Position numbers and translations under genes: made by a program. Positions 45,516 through 56,142 of a stretch of 64,000 nt of DNA are shown here, piece after piece. Within the stretch, counting starts at the first letter, position 1. Each line of letters starts with the position of its first letter. Source of the stretch: Brevibacillus laterosporus (lineage in GTDB: Bacteria; Bacillota; Bacilli; Brevibacillales; Brevibacillaceae). The stretch is taken from the NCBI GenBank assembly GCA_007833815.1, contig CP033464.1:554501-618500 (forward strand), given 5' to 3'. The notes below the pieces were generated by a model. The model had not been told where the DNA came from and searched no databases. It saw nothing but the letters and a program-made list of their open reading frames with translations.

Positions 45516-47421
45516 AAGGAACACCTCCTAGCGCCGTAAGACTGACCATTAATACAACGAGTCCCAGCAAAACCATAAAACCATAGGTCTGCATCTGACC
45601 CGATTGTAACCGGCTAAATAACCGCCCGGCCAAATTAGCCAACGAACCAACGCTTCTAACCACGCCACCAATGACATAGTAATCCAGCCAATTAAAAGCA
45701 AGACCAATGCCTTGAAGTGGACGAATAAACACAAAAGTATATAGTTCATCCATGTAATATTTACGGTACGACAACTGATAAAGCCACGGTAGTTGTTCAG
45801 GTATCGTATCGTTCGGAAAGCTTTTTTTGCCATACATCAGATAAGCGAGTCCTATTCCAATCAGTGAAATGATGACTGCCACAATCTGCAACCATAAAGC
45901 ACCATGTCCAGCTTCTTCTCCAAACTTGTCGATAATAAATTGACCAACAGAACCACTCATCAACCATTCCCCTAGTACAGGAGCATTCGGTAGATTAATA
46001 AAACCAGCACTAATCGCAAGTAAAGCTAGTATGAGCATGGGAATCGTCATGACGCTTGGTGATTCATGCGCTTTTTTAGCCCCTTCAGAAGCAGGCTTTC
46101 CTCTAAATGTAAGGAAATATAGACGGAACATATAAAAAGCGGTAAAGAAAGCAGCTACAATCGCAATCACTAGTAAGTCATATCGTCCTGCCATATATAC
46201 CGCTCCGAGAATTTCTTCTTTTGACCAGAAGCCGGAGAATGGTGGTATTCCAGCAATAGCGAGACAGCCGATCAAAAAAACAACCGATGTCACTGGCATA
46301 CGTTTGGATAAGCCACCCATTTTAAAAACATCTTGAGTATGTGCCGCATGTATCACGCTACCTGCTGCAAGGAATAACAACGCTTTAAAGAACGCATGCG
46401 TCATCAAATGAAAGGTTCCTGCCACGTAACCTGCTGCGCCTGCCACTCCCAATGCCATCATCATAAAGCCAAGCTGACTGACAGTAGAATAGGCAAGAAC
46501 ACGCTTAATATCACGTTGCGTTAGACCAATAGAGGCGGCGAAAATAGCGGTAAACCCACCAACATAAGCCACTACATTTAAGGCGACTGGCGACTCAATA
46601 AATAGCGGAAAGGTCGTCGCTACCAGATATACCCCAGCAGCTACCATCGTTGCTGCATGAATTAAAGCAGATACAGGGGTTGGGCCTTCCATCGCATCAG
46701 GCAACCAGGTATGTAACGGGAATTGGCCTGATTTACCTGCTGCCCCCACAAAAATCAGAATAGCAGCTAATGTGATAATAAATGGATCTACTTTACCACC
46801 GTGGATAGCGGTAAATATATCATCAAATTCAAAGCGTCCTGTTTGCCAAAACAACAGACAGATCGCAATGAATAAGCCAACATCACCGATCCGAGTAACA
46901 ATAAAAGCCTTTTTGGCCGCTGCCTTTGCCTCCGGTTTAAAATAGTAGTACCCCACCAATAGGAAGGAACAGACACCTACTAATTCCCAGAAAATATATA
47001 ATTGTAAGAGGTTTGGCGAAATAACCAATCCGAGCATGGAGAATGTAAATAGCGCTAGATATTGATAAAACACTGGAACGCGCTGATCTCCTTGCATGTA
47101 ACCACGCGAATAAATCTGTACTAACAAACTCACGATTGAAACAATCACCAGCATCATGGCATTTAATTGATTTACTTCAAAGCCTACAGGAATAACATAA
47201 TCACCTACTTGGAGCCATTTGAGGCTGAGTACGTAATCCTGTGCTCCTCCTTGAAAACGAGCCATGAACGTGATACTAGCTAACACCAAAGATGCCGCCG
47301 TCAATAAAATGCTTATGTACGCCGCTCCCTCTTTTAATTGCCGTCCGAACGAGAGGATGATGGCAAAAGCGATCAGAGGAAAAAGCGGTACGAGCCAAGC
47401 GTACTGCATACTTGTATCCAT
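45505..47421 (-). CDS. nuoL: NADH-quinone oxidoreductase subunit L
   Basis: 638 residues, antiporter-like subunit with about 16 helices including the long lateral amphipathic helix at the C-terminal side. Signatures GKSGQFPLHTWLPDAMEGPT and IKRVLAYSTVSQLGFMM. It pumps protons in the membrane arm of complex I. AGGTGA before ATG. Confidence 0.95.
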   Translation of the reverse strand: MDTSMQYAWLVPLFPLIAFAIILSFGRQLKEGAAYISILLTAASLVLASITFMARFQGGAQDYVLSLKWLQVGDYVIPVGFEVNQLNAMMLVIVSIVSLLVQIYSRGYMQGDQRVPVFYQYLALFTFSMLGLVISPNLLQLYIFWELVGVCSFLLVGYYYFKPEAKAAAKKAFIVTRIGDVGLFIAICLLFWQTGRFEFDDIFTAIHGGKVDPFIITLAAILIFVGAAGKSGQFPLHTWLPDAMEGPTPVSALIHAATMVAAGVYLVATTFPLFIESPVALNVVAYVGGFTAIFAASIGLTQRDIKRVLAYSTVSQLGFMMMALGVAGAAGYVAGTFHLMTHAFFKALLFLAAGSVIHAAHTQDVFKMGGLSKRMPVTSVVFLIGCLAIAGIPPFSGFWSKEEILGAVYMAGRYDLLVIAIVAAFFTAFYMFRLYFLTFRGKPASEGAKKAHESPSVMTIPMLILALLAISAGFINLPNAPVLGEWLMSGSVGQFIIDKFGEEAGHGALWLQIVAVIISLIGIGLAYLMYGKKSFPNDTIPEQLPWLYQLSYRKYYMDELYTFVFIRPLQGIGLAFNWLDYYVIGGVVRSVGSLANLAGRLFSRLQSGQMQTYGFMVLLGLVVLMVSLTALGGVPFGK

Positions 47422-47445
47422 ATTTTCACCTATCCTTTTTCCTGG

Positions 47446-47757
47446 TTAATCTTTTAATTTATCCATCTCGTCAACATTCACCGTATCACGATTACGATAG
47501 AGAGCGATCAATACAGCAATCCCAACAGCTACCTCTGCAGCAGCTACCGTCATGGTAAACAGTGTGAAGATTTGACCCGTAACAGCCGCATGCAAACCAT
47601 ATTTAGAGAATGCTACTAAATTAATATTTACAGCATTCAGCATGAGTTCAATGGAGAGCAAGACGATAATGGCATTTCGTTTGGTCAATGCCCCGAACAG
47701 TCCAACACAAAATAGAATGAGGGCAACAAGCAAATAAGAAGAGATATGAATATCCAT
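47446..47757 (-). CDS. nuoK: NADH-quinone oxidoreductase subunit K
   Basis: 103 residues, three helices. Membrane glutamates of the proton path in [14 protein letters not shown] and [21 protein letters not shown] before ATG; 5 bases after nuoJ. Confidence 0.94.
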   Translation of the reverse strand: MDIHISSYLLVALILFCVGLFGALTKRNAIIVLLSIELMLNAVNINLVAFSKYGLHAAVTGQIFTLFTMTVAAAEVAVGIAVLIALYRNRDTVNVDEMDKLKD

Positions 47758-47762
47758 CTGCG

Positions 47763-48272
47763 TTACTCCTCCTCTTTCTTAGCCAAAACAATTGCGCCTA
47801 CCAAAGCAACTAATAACAGAACGGACAACAATTCAAATGGAATCACGAATTTCGTAAATACATCAATCCCAATTTCTTTTACGTTACTAATAGATGGATT
47901 TGGTGTTCTTGCAGGCACGGAGGCCCAATTCGTATATTGGATGGCCATAAAAATAGTTACAAATAAGGTAGCTACTCCTGCCAAGCTAAACCAGAACCTA
48001 GCTCCACGCTTTTTCCCTTCTTCTGTCGCATCATGCTTGGTTAACATAATTCCGAACAACATCAGAATAGAGATGGCTCCTGAATAGACTAAGATTTGGG
48101 AAACAGCAACGAATTCAGCTCCCAGTAGCACAAACAAACCAGCGATGCTAATAAACGTTACCCCAATAGAGATCACCATGTGCACCACTCGATTAAAGTT
48201 AATCATAAAAATGGCGCCCCCAATGGTCAGGAGGCCCAATATAAAGAACACGGCATATGACCAGCTTATCAA
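47763..48272 (-). CDS. nuoJ: NADH-quinone oxidoreductase subunit J
   Basis: 169 residues, five membrane helices, membrane-arm subunit. TTG start immediately after the nuoI stop codon, with GGAGGAG six bases upstream inside the nuoI end. Highly hydrophobic, with the expected [14 protein letters not shown] helix. Confidence 0.92.
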   Translation of the reverse strand: MISWSYAVFFILGLLTIGGAIFMINFNRVVHMVISIGVTFISIAGLFVLLGAEFVAVSQILVYSGAISILMLFGIMLTKHDATEEGKKRGARFWFSLAGVATLFVTIFMAIQYTNWASVPARTPNPSISNVKEIGIDVFTKFVIPFELLSVLLLVALVGAIVLAKKEEE

Positions 48273-48686
48273 TTAGTTCTCCTCCCTCACATTGGTATTG
48301 TTATCATCCAACCATTTTAAATCCTTGTACAATTCATCGCGACTGTATACAGCCAGCTCAAAATTATTGGTCATGACGATCGCATTCGTTGGGCAAACCT
48401 CTGTACAGAGGTCACATAAAATACAGATTTCGAAGTTGATATCATACGTATCAATAATTTTACCTTTTTTCTCGGGATCAGGATGCGGTTTCCCAGTCAG
48501 CTGAATACACTCAGTCGGACAGACGCGAGCGCACTGATTGCACACGATGCATTTTTCCGGCGAGAAATGCTGGATTCCTCGAAATCGAGGCGGCATCTGG
48601 AAGGGCACATCCGGATACATCGTCGTCAGCTTTTTTTCGGACAGCTTTTTGAGCGTGTAGCCTAGGCCTTTGGCAAATCCTAGCAC
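48273..48686 (-). CDS. nuoI: NADH-quinone oxidoreductase subunit I (two 4Fe-4S clusters)
   Basis: 137 residues. Two ferredoxin motifs CIVCNQCARVCP and CILCDLCTEVCP carry clusters N6a and N6b towards the quinone site. GTG start with GGGGAGG upstream. Peripheral-arm subunit on the cytoplasmic side. Confidence 0.95.
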   Translation of the reverse strand: MLGFAKGLGYTLKKLSEKKLTTMYPDVPFQMPPRFRGIQHFSPEKCIVCNQCARVCPTECIQLTGKPHPDPEKKGKIIDTYDINFEICILCDLCTEVCPTNAIVMTNNFELAVYSRDELYKDLKWLDDNNTNVREEN

Positions 48687-48732
48687 GTTAATTCCTCCCC
48701 ATCATCAAAGTAAATTTCTTATAGCTGAAAGT

Positions 48733-49740
48733 CTAAATAAAACCTTTTTGAAATGAGATGACTACAGCCGTAAGTAAAATGTTCAATAGGGCAATTGGTA
48801 AAAGCCCTTTCCAGGCAAAGCCCATTAATTGGTCTGCACGGAATCGCGGCATCGTAGCCCTAATCCAGAACTGCAAAAATATATAACACATAAATTTAAG
48901 GATAAACCAAATAATAGGCGGAATAAAGCTGAGACTTGGATGAATGGGTAGCCATCCTCCCAAAAACAGAATGGTAATCAGAGTTCCCATTCCAAACATG
49001 TACACGTACTCTGATAACATAAACATCGCAAAGCGGAATCCAGAGTATTCTACATGGTAACCTGCCACAAGCTCCGACTCCGCTTCTGGCAAATCAAAAG
49101 GGGACCGATTCAATTCAGCCTGTGCTGCAATTAAGAATACACCAAATCCTAATATTTGCGGAATGATATTCCACATGCCCTGCTGTGCATAGACGATATC
49201 CTTTAGGTTAAGACTGCCTGTCATCAGGACAACACCCACAACCGACATAACCAGCGGCACCTCGTAACTAATCATCTGTGCCGCTGAACGCATACCGCCA
49301 ATTAAAGAATACTTATTATTAGAAGCCCATCCAGCCGTAATGACACCCATGACCGTAATACCAGATAGTGCAATGTAATAGAGTACTCCAATTCCTAGAT
49401 CCGCAAATTGAAGCTTATCAGTAAATGGCATGACAGCCAGTACCGCAAAAGCAGGAGCATAGGCCAATATAGGAGCTAGTGTAAATAGAGCACGGTCTGC
49501 ATTTTTTGGTCGAATATCTTCTTTAATAAGTAATTTGACAACATCAGATACCGTTTGCAGGAGCCCCAAGGGACCTACACGATTAGGGCCATAGCGTAAT
49601 TGCATCCATCCAATCACTTTCCGCTCAAAATAGATGGCATATGTAACAAAGGCAAGTACCACTAACAGTAACACTATTGCTGCCATGGAGAACAGTAAAA
49701 CATTGGTAAAAGATGGGGTTTGTTGAATCCAACTGGTCAT
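48733..49740 (-). CDS. nuoH: NADH-quinone oxidoreductase subunit H
   Basis: 335 residues, eight helices; forms part of the quinone chamber. Signatures RYGPNRVGPLGLLQTVSDVV and SPFDLPEAESELVAGYHVEY are complete. ATG lies directly after the nuoD stop. Confidence 0.96.
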   Translation of the reverse strand: MTSWIQQTPSFTNVLLFSMAAIVLLLVVLAFVTYAIYFERKVIGWMQLRYGPNRVGPLGLLQTVSDVVKLLIKEDIRPKNADRALFTLAPILAYAPAFAVLAVMPFTDKLQFADLGIGVLYYIALSGITVMGVITAGWASNNKYSLIGGMRSAAQMISYEVPLVMSVVGVVLMTGSLNLKDIVYAQQGMWNIIPQILGFGVFLIAAQAELNRSPFDLPEAESELVAGYHVEYSGFRFAMFMLSEYVYMFGMGTLITILFLGGWLPIHPSLSFIPPIIWFILKFMCYIFLQFWIRATMPRFRADQLMGFAWKGLLPIALLNILLTAVVISFQKGFI

Positions 49741-50862
49741 TTATGCATCTACCTCCCCTACCACAATATCAATGCTCCCCAAGATAGCCACCATGTTCGA
49801 CATATTGACACCCTCCAATAAGGAAGGTAATATCTGCAAGTTTACAAAAGACGGTCTTCGTAACTTCATTCGCCATGGTTTATCCTTGCCCTGACTAGCA
49901 ATATACACACCCAGCTCACCACGCGGAGCTTCAATACGCACGTACGCTTCTCCTGCTGGTGGTCGAATCACTCTAGGTACTTTTCCGATAATCTCTCCTT
50001 CTGCTGGAAATTGATCTAACGCTTGTTCTAAAATGCGTAGCGATTGCTCAATTTCTTGGAGACGCAAGTGATAGCGGGCCATGCAATCTCCATCAGTGGA
50101 CACAGGGACATCAAATTCAAACCGATCATAGATTGAATACGGTTCGTTCTTACGGATATCCCAATTCTCCCCCGTGCAGCGTAGCATAACACCTGACAAA
50201 GAGTAATCAAGAGCCGCTTGGCGATCATAAGTACCAATGCCAGTTATGCGACTGATAAAAATCTCATTACCACTCACAAGAAGGTGGTAATTAGCTAATT
50301 CCTTTTTTAGATATTGAACAAATTCTTTTGCTTTATCAATCCATCCAGGAGGAGCATCCCATTTTACTCCACCAATTCTCATATAATTGTACGTTAAACG
50401 CGCTCCCGAAATCTCGTTGAACAAATTAATAATTGTTTCACGATCACGGAATGCATACAGGAAGGGTCCCATTGCTCCGATGTCCAAAAGATAAGTCCCC
50501 CACCAAACCAAATGGCTAGCAACACGATTTAGCTCCATGACAATTACACGTAAATACTCAGCCTTTTCAGGGATTTCTAATCCCATCATCGTTTCAACAG
50601 CATGACATAAAACATAATTATTGGTCATGGAAGAGAGGTAATCCAGCCGATCTGTATAGGGAATGATTTGGGTATAGGTGAGATTCTCAGCTAGCTTTTC
50701 TGTGCCTCGATGCAAGTAGCCCATTACAGGAATGGTTTCTTTAATGGTTTCTCCATCAATCTTTACAATTAAACGAAACACTCCATGGGTACTTGGATGC
50801 TGAGGCCCAACATTCAGGATCATTTCTTCTGTGCGAATACTAGTCGTCATTGGAGTATTCAA
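49741..50862 (-). CDS. nuoD: NADH-quinone oxidoreductase subunit D
   Basis: 373 residues. Start TTG 50862 with AGGGGG seven bases upstream; the ATG four codons later is too far from it. 49 kDa-type subunit that lines the quinone site; signatures NVGPQHPSTHG, LHRGTEK, RDRETI-type helix and the LPSLLEGVNMSNMVAILGSI end. Separate from nuoC (2-base gap). Confidence 0.94.
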   Translation of the reverse strand: MNTPMTTSIRTEEMILNVGPQHPSTHGVFRLIVKIDGETIKETIPVMGYLHRGTEKLAENLTYTQIIPYTDRLDYLSSMTNNYVLCHAVETMMGLEIPEKAEYLRVIVMELNRVASHLVWWGTYLLDIGAMGPFLYAFRDRETIINLFNEISGARLTYNYMRIGGVKWDAPPGWIDKAKEFVQYLKKELANYHLLVSGNEIFISRITGIGTYDRQAALDYSLSGVMLRCTGENWDIRKNEPYSIYDRFEFDVPVSTDGDCMARYHLRLQEIEQSLRILEQALDQFPAEGEIIGKVPRVIRPPAGEAYVRIEAPRGELGVYIASQGKDKPWRMKLRRPSFVNLQILPSLLEGVNMSNMVAILGSIDIVVGEVDA

Positions 50863-50864
50863 GG

Positions 50865-51689
50865 TTATACCCCCTCATCAAAAGGCTCATAATCTTTACG
50901 TAACGGATGTCCAACCCACTCATCTGGCATCATAATTCTTACCAGATTGGGGTGCCCTAAAAATTGTATGCCTAACAGGTCGTATGTTTCTCGCTCATTC
51001 CAGTCAGCTCCTCGCCACACATCGCCAACAGAAGCCACAGATGATGCTTCGCGCGTAGTTTTTACCTTAATCGCCAAGCTTTGATGATGCGCATACGAGT
51101 ACAAATGATAGTAGACTTCCATTCGATCCTCATAATCGACTCCATGCAGGTTGGAAAGGTAGTCAAATTGTAAACTAGGGTCTTGCTTTAAAAAGACTGC
51201 TACGTCATGCCAAAGCTGATTTTTTATCGTCATGGTGGGAACTTCTTTTGACAATGCATTAATGTAGGATTCTTCGATGCTCTCTTTGCCAAATCTTTCT
51301 GTTATGATCTGGACAAAACGATCTAGGTAGGGTTGATTCTTTGAGGAGGTTACTTCTACTGCTACAGTTTCTTCGTTTGCTTTCGCCTTTGCCGCTGCTG
51401 CAGCTGCTGCCTTTGCTTTTACTGCTGCTACTGCCTTCGCTTTTTCGGCTGCTTTAGCCTTGGCATCTGTGTCAGTTTCTGTGGTTGGTCCTGCGGTCAC
51501 TTCTTCACTCGATTCTGTACTTTTTTCTTGGACTGCGAGCTCTGCACTTACTTCAGTGGCAGTGCTCTTTTCTATCCCTTTGGCTTTAGCCGCCGCTGCG
51601 GCCTTCGCTTTTGCTGCTGCAGCTGCTTTTGCTTTTGCAGCCGCGGCTGCTTTTTCTTCAGGAGTAGGCTTTCTTTTTTCTTCACTCAC
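50865..51689 (-). CDS. nuoC: NADH-quinone oxidoreductase subunit C with Ala/Lys-rich N-terminal extension
   Basis: 274 residues. The conserved 30 kDa-type domain occupies about 115-274 ([20 protein letters not shown]). The first 115 or so residues are low complexity: tandem AAAAAKAK units at about 14-37 and a second KAKA block near 80-105, separated by an acidic Glu/Thr stretch. Similar extensions occur on Bacillus NuoC proteins. GTG start overlaps the nuoB stop (GTGA). The extension is not needed by the known fold; its role is unknown. Confidence 0.92.
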   Translation of the reverse strand: MSEEKRKPTPEEKAAAAAKAKAAAAAKAKAAAAAKAKGIEKSTATEVSAELAVQEKSTESSEEVTAGPTTETDTDAKAKAAEKAKAVAAVKAKAAAAAAAKAKANEETVAVEVTSSKNQPYLDRFVQIITERFGKESIEESYINALSKEVPTMTIKNQLWHDVAVFLKQDPSLQFDYLSNLHGVDYEDRMEVYYHLYSYAHHQSLAIKVKTTREASSVASVGDVWRGADWNERETYDLLGIQFLGHPNLVRIMMPDEWVGHPLRKDYEPFDEGV

Positions 51690-52204
51690 TGCTGATCCAC
51701 CCGCTTTCCGGTCTTTGCTTCATAGCGGATTTTTTCCTGTAATTTATTGATACCATAGATAAGCGCAACTGGACTTGGCGGGCAACCTGGAATATAAACA
51801 TCCACAGGGCAGATTTGATCAACACCCTTTACCACACTATACGATTTAATATAGGGACCACCCGCCGTAGCACAGGAACCCATGGCAATGACCCATTTAG
51901 GTTCAGGCATTTGATCATACAATCTTCTCAATAATGGTGCCATTTTTTTGGTTACTGTTCCCGCAACAATCATCACATCTGACTGTCTTGGAGATGGGCG
52001 AAAAATGACTCCAAATCGGTCTAGGTCATAATGCGCACCGCCTGTTCCCATCATTTCAATCCCGCAACAAGCTAACCCAAATGTAAGCGGCCATAGCGAG
52101 TTACTTCTTATCCATCCCTTTAACGTCTCCAAGCTAGTAAACAGAACATTCCGATTTAACTCATCCTGCAAATCTGGTTCGATGCTTTTAAAATCTAGTT
52201 CCAT
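51686..52204 (-). CDS. nuoB: NADH-quinone oxidoreductase subunit B
   Basis: 172 residues. Ligands of cluster N2: Cys46-Cys47 (GLACCGIEM), Cys111 (MGSCATAGG), Cys141 (IPGCPPSP). It passes electrons to quinone next to NuoD. Overlaps nuoA by 10 bases. Confidence 0.96.
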   Translation of the reverse strand: MELDFKSIEPDLQDELNRNVLFTSLETLKGWIRSNSLWPLTFGLACCGIEMMGTGGAHYDLDRFGVIFRPSPRQSDVMIVAGTVTKKMAPLLRRLYDQMPEPKWVIAMGSCATAGGPYIKSYSVVKGVDQICPVDVYIPGCPPSPVALIYGINKLQEKIRYEAKTGKRVDQQ

Positions 52205-52566
52205 TCAAGCACCTTCTTTCTCCATGCGTACAAAAGACCAATAATCAGAAGCACGATGAAAATGCACATTTCCACGAGCGCAAATAACCCTAATTCATTG
52301 AAGGCTACTGCCCATGGATAAAGAAATAATGTTTCTACATCAAAAATAACGAACAGAAGAGCAAAGATATAATACTTTACGTTAAAACGAACCCAACTGT
52401 CTCCAATCGGGATATTTCCGCTCTCGTATGTCGTTTGCTTTTCAGCATTCGGTTTATTGGGACGTAATAAAGGCCCAATGATACTTACCGTGGCAACTGG
52501 AAGCAGAACACCAAGAAGCAGAAAGATGGCAACAATGACGTAATTGTTTGCATAAACAGCATCCAT
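52195..52566 (-). CDS. nuoA: NADH-quinone oxidoreductase subunit A
   Basis: 123 residues from ATG 52566 (GGAGGG seven bases upstream). Three membrane helices and the conserved loop [24 protein letters not shown]-type segment. First gene of an 11-gene operon nuoABCDHIJKLMN that lacks nuoEFG, so no NADH-oxidising module is encoded here. Confidence 0.95.
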   Translation of the reverse strand: MDAVYANNYVIVAIFLLLGVLLPVATVSIIGPLLRPNKPNAEKQTTYESGNIPIGDSWVRFNVKYYIFALLFVIFDVETLFLYPWAVAFNELGLFALVEMCIFIVLLIIGLLYAWRKKVLEWN

Positions 52567-52610
52567 CTTAATTCCCTCCATTGTGCTGTAGGTCTTCGAA
52601 TTTCTTCATA

Positions 52611-52639
52611 ATTATAGCAAATCAGTACATTTCTGTACA
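52611..52639 (-). promoter_or_regulatory. Promoter of the nuo operon with an internal inverted repeat
   Basis: Minus strand TGTACA (52639-52634), 17 bases, perfect TATAAT (52616-52611). The inverted repeat GTACA-GAAA-TGTAC (52638-52625) covers the -35 and half of the spacer and may be an operator. Confidence 0.65.
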
Positions 52640-52745
52640 ACGAAAGCCCTTACAAAAACTAAGACTTTTATTAGCCTACGTCCATTTATATACTTATTTT
52701 ATCAGATTTTTGTTTATTTTATGAAAAAACATTACATCGACAAAA

Positions 52746-52790
52746 TAAAGGGGTTTTACCCGCAACAGGAATGTGCAGGTAAAACCCTTT
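52746..52790 (-). terminator. Terminator of the Vpr-like protease gene
   Basis: Minus strand arms AAGGGTTTTACC/GGTAAAACCCCTT around a 17-base loop, then ATTTTG; 37 bases past the stop. Confidence 0.8.
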
Positions 52791-52826
52791 GTTACTTAGT
52801 GTTTGATCTTAGTAAACATTATGCGC

Positions 52827-55800
52827 TTATTGAGCAACAGGTTCAGATACTTGTTGTTCGACTTGTTGTTCATCTTGTTGTTCAACTTGCTCTTCCACTT
52901 CAATTGGAGCAGGAAGTCTTCCTTTTCCTTTTCCCTTTCCTTTACCTGGTTGCAACAAAACATCTACAGTTACAACCTTTTTAATAGAAGGAGCCTTCAC
53001 AGAAGAAACGTGAACCGTAATATAAACTGGTTTTTTCTGCTTTTTCGTTGGTAATTTTACTAGGAAGCCATCATTGTCAATGAAGTCGGTGTTAGAGCTT
53101 TCTACTACTTTATAAGTAATGTCATCCGTTTCAGCCGGTAGCTGTAACACTTGTTTATTCAATTCACTTACATTGATAATTTTTGCAGAGAAATCTTCTG
53201 TTGCTTCGTTAACTAATTCTCTAATATCTTCACGGCCTTCTTCATCTACTTGGCCTTGAATGGAGATTGCTTTCCACGCCTCATATTTAATTTTTAAATC
53301 TTCTTCTTTTTTAACTGGATTAGCTGGATCATACTGATATCCAAAGATTCTTACTTTATACTTGCCTTCTTCTGGCGTTGTTAGCTTACCAGTTTTCACA
53401 CTTACATAATCACCTGTTAGGTTTTTAAAAGAAAGCTTACCTGGTGTTAACAGTTTAAGATTTCCTTGTTTATCAGTCTTTTTCTCAACAGCCATTGTAC
53501 CTAGTTTTTCGTCATTTAGACCCCACAGCTGTAATTCAATTAGATTAATATCTTTTGCTTGCAAGTCAGCAGATGCAGAGAAAGTAAGTGAGTCTGCATT
53601 AACTTGAGAACTAGAAAGTTTAAAGCTGTCAAAGCCAAATTTATTTTCTTCTCTTACATCACCTACATGGATAACAAACGGCAGGTGCAAGTCAGGATGT
53701 CCATCTTCGCTTTTCAGACGAACTTCTCCTTCGTAAACGCCATCTTTTAATTTTTTCTTCGCTTCTACTTGTAAGTTAAATTGTACTGACTTACCAGGTT
53801 TTACAGTAAAGTCATCGTCTGACAGCTTGACTTTGAGATTGTCTACATCGGTTGTTGTCACTGGCTTTCCAGGTACGGAAGTTACTTTCTCATGCATGAT
53901 GACTTCTGCTTCGTATTCAACCTCTTCATCAGAAGTATTTTTTAGCTGGAGTGTTCTCACTAATGGTTTTTTCATTTCCTTGGAAATTAAACCAAAGCTG
54001 ATATTAGTTCCATAGTTGGTAACGAGTTTTTCGTTCATATTTTTATCTAAGATAGTGGTCTTTTCAACAGTTTGTAGCAAAGCTGGTGTTTTCAAAGCTG
54101 CCAAGCCATCTACACGACCAGATCCTTGAGAGTAAACATCGTACAAGACACCATTTCCATCTTTAATTTCAACGGCAGTATTAGCCATAGCTGCCTTCAC
54201 ATCGAATGGAGTCCAATCAGGATGAGCCTGTTTTAATAACAGAACCAGACCTGCTATATGCGGCGTCGCCATACTTGTACCGTTCAAGCGTTGGTACGCA
54301 TGATCATAATTAGCATCTGGGAAATCTTTTTGCCATGTTGGTTTTGCTGACAAGATGCTTACACCCGGAGCTGATACATCAGGCTTAATAGAATACTCAT
54401 CATCCATAGCTGGTCCACGTGAGCTGAAGTCAGCCATCAGATCGCCTTTTACTTCTGTTTTAGGATATTCGCTACTAAAGGTTATTGTAGCTTTGCTTGG
54501 ATCAGCTTGAATTTGCTTCACCAATTCACGGCCTTCTTTCCCTTTCATGTCAAAGGTAGGAATTGCATCCATCTGATCTCCAAGGTAGGAGTTAAAATAA
54601 TCATCACGACCTACTGGATCTGGATCTGCAATACCATCTCCATTAGCATCATTGCCATTGTAGATAATAATGGCTTTTGCTCCTGCCCTTTTCGCATTAG
54701 AAATCTTGTCGACGAAGGCTACACCACCACGTGAAACTAAAACCACTTTGCCTTTTACATCTACTTTATTAAAATCTGAAACTACTCCAAGGTTAGCAAA
54801 TACAATAGGGTAAGCTTCTGTACCCAATATCTTAGCAAAATCAGATAGACCTGTTTCGTAACTTGCTACATTAAACTTATAGTTAGTACCGAAAGAGCTA
54901 GTAGCCTTACTGGTATACAATTCTACAGGTGGTGTAGTTGCTCCCACAGAAATAACTAATTTTGCACCAGCTGGTGATCCAGCTGTGTAATAATATTGAT
55001 TTGGATTATTATTAGCAGCATTTCCGTTAGCTACTACTGGAATAACCCCAGCCAATACGGCATTGTTTAATGCGATAGCATCAGGTGAATCAGAGTTTTT
55101 TTCCAAATCAGAGCCCAGCGACAAGTTGATGACATCCATGCCATCTTTAACAGCACGTTCAATACCATCAATTACTTGAGCGGAGCTTCCACCATGACGT
55201 CCCAATACACGATAGGAATAAAGATCAGCCTCATAGGCAATTCCACGAACGTGAACATCGGAAGACTTATTGGAAGCACGACCTACAATTGTACCAGCTA
55301 CGTGGGTACCGTGGTGAGAACCTTTATAACCAGTCCCCTCAGGATCTTCTCCTACAGGAATAGGTTTTTGCTCATACGGGTCATCATCATCGTCGTAGGA
55401 GTCATAACCACCTTTATAAGCATCTTTTAAATCAGGATGCAAATAATCAGTACCTGTATCAATAACACCCACCTTTAAACCCTTACCAGTGTAGCCAAGC
55501 TTCCATACTTCAGGTATATTCATCGCTTTAAGTGGATTGGTGTCATACTTTCCGGGTGGTAATTCATCGGTCTCAGATACAACCTCTACTTCTGGTTGAG
55601 AATAATAGTTAATATTGTTATAAACAGCTTTCACGTTAGGAAGTTCTGCCAGCTTAGGGATTTCATTAGCAGGCAGGGTCACAACCATACCATTAAATAC
55701 TTCTTCAAATTTCTTCTCAATATCTAAATCAAGGCCCTTATCTTCGACAAGCCCTTCAAAGCTATCTTGCTCATCAGATACTAGTGTACGTGCTTCCTTT

Positions 55801-56099
55801 TCTGAGCTTCTCAATTTTCCTTTTGTCACAACAACTGGATCAGCCTTTAACTGGACAATAACAGTTATCATTTCAGAAGATTTGGTATCCAATGCAGGAG
55901 ATATGTAAGCAGGGGCAGTAGAAACATCCTCATCAGTTTCTCCAGATACCCTTGCCTTAGTTAAAGCATTCACGTCTAACAACGCATCTAATTCCAAACC
56001 TTCCTTTGGACTTGCCGCCATAACATTATACGGGACGACTCCTAGCAACAAGCTAGTAGCTAGTGCTATTGAAGTAATCTTTTTAGGTTTTCGTAACAA
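52827..56099 (-). CDS. Minor extracellular serine protease (Vpr-like subtilase)
   Basis: 1090 residues; TTG start with GGAGG eight bases upstream. Signal peptide to about 29 (SLLLGVVPYNVMAAS). Inhibitor I9-type propeptide about 75-165. S8 domain with Asp214 (VGVIDTGTDYLHPDL), His263 (SHHGTHVAGT) and Ser609 (NGTSMATPHIAG), interrupted by a PA domain (about 410-540). Beta-sandwich Fn3-like and unassigned domains follow, ending in a basic KGKGKGKGR stretch and a Gln/Glu-rich tail. No SLH modules, so secreted or loosely wall-bound, unlike the protease at 5.3 kb. It should digest extracellular proteins. Transcribed alone. Confidence 0.92.
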   Translation of the reverse strand: MLRKPKKITSIALATSLLLGVVPYNVMAASPKEGLELDALLDVNALTKARVSGETDEDVSTAPAYISPALDTKSSEMITVIVQLKADPVVVTKGKLRSSEKEARTLVSDEQDSFEGLVEDKGLDLDIEKKFEEVFNGMVVTLPANEIPKLAELPNVKAVYNNINYYSQPEVEVVSETDELPPGKYDTNPLKAMNIPEVWKLGYTGKGLKVGVIDTGTDYLHPDLKDAYKGGYDSYDDDDDPYEQKPIPVGEDPEGTGYKGSHHGTHVAGTIVGRASNKSSDVHVRGIAYEADLYSYRVLGRHGGSSAQVIDGIERAVKDGMDVINLSLGSDLEKNSDSPDAIALNNAVLAGVIPVVANGNAANNNPNQYYYTAGSPAGAKLVISVGATTPPVELYTSKATSSFGTNYKFNVASYETGLSDFAKILGTEAYPIVFANLGVVSDFNKVDVKGKVVLVSRGGVAFVDKISNAKRAGAKAIIIYNGNDANGDGIADPDPVGRDDYFNSYLGDQMDAIPTFDMKGKEGRELVKQIQADPSKATITFSSEYPKTEVKGDLMADFSSRGPAMDDEYSIKPDVSAPGVSILSAKPTWQKDFPDANYDHAYQRLNGTSMATPHIAGLVLLLKQAHPDWTPFDVKAAMANTAVEIKDGNGVLYDVYSQGSGRVDGLAALKTPALLQTVEKTTILDKNMNEKLVTNYGTNISFGLISKEMKKPLVRTLQLKNTSDEEVEYEAEVIMHEKVTSVPGKPVTTTDVDNLKVKLSDDDFTVKPGKSVQFNLQVEAKKKLKDGVYEGEVRLKSEDGHPDLHLPFVIHVGDVREENKFGFDSFKLSSSQVNADSLTFSASADLQAKDINLIELQLWGLNDEKLGTMAVEKKTDKQGNLKLLTPGKLSFKNLTGDYVSVKTGKLTTPEEGKYKVRIFGYQYDPANPVKKEEDLKIKYEAWKAISIQGQVDEEGREDIRELVNEATEDFSAKIINVSELNKQVLQLPAETDDITYKVVESSNTDFIDNDGFLVKLPTKKQKKPVYITVHVSSVKAPSIKKVVTVDVLLQPGKGKGKGKGRLPAPIEVEEQVEQQDEQQVEQQVSEPVAQ

Positions 56100-56142
56100 T
56101 CAAGATCCCTCCTAAAAATAATTAATAGAATTGCAAGAAAAT

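Noticed and set aside
51354-51670. CRISPR-like or tandem repeat array
   Set aside because: The repeats encode the Ala/Lys-rich NuoC extension in frame; there are no spacers.
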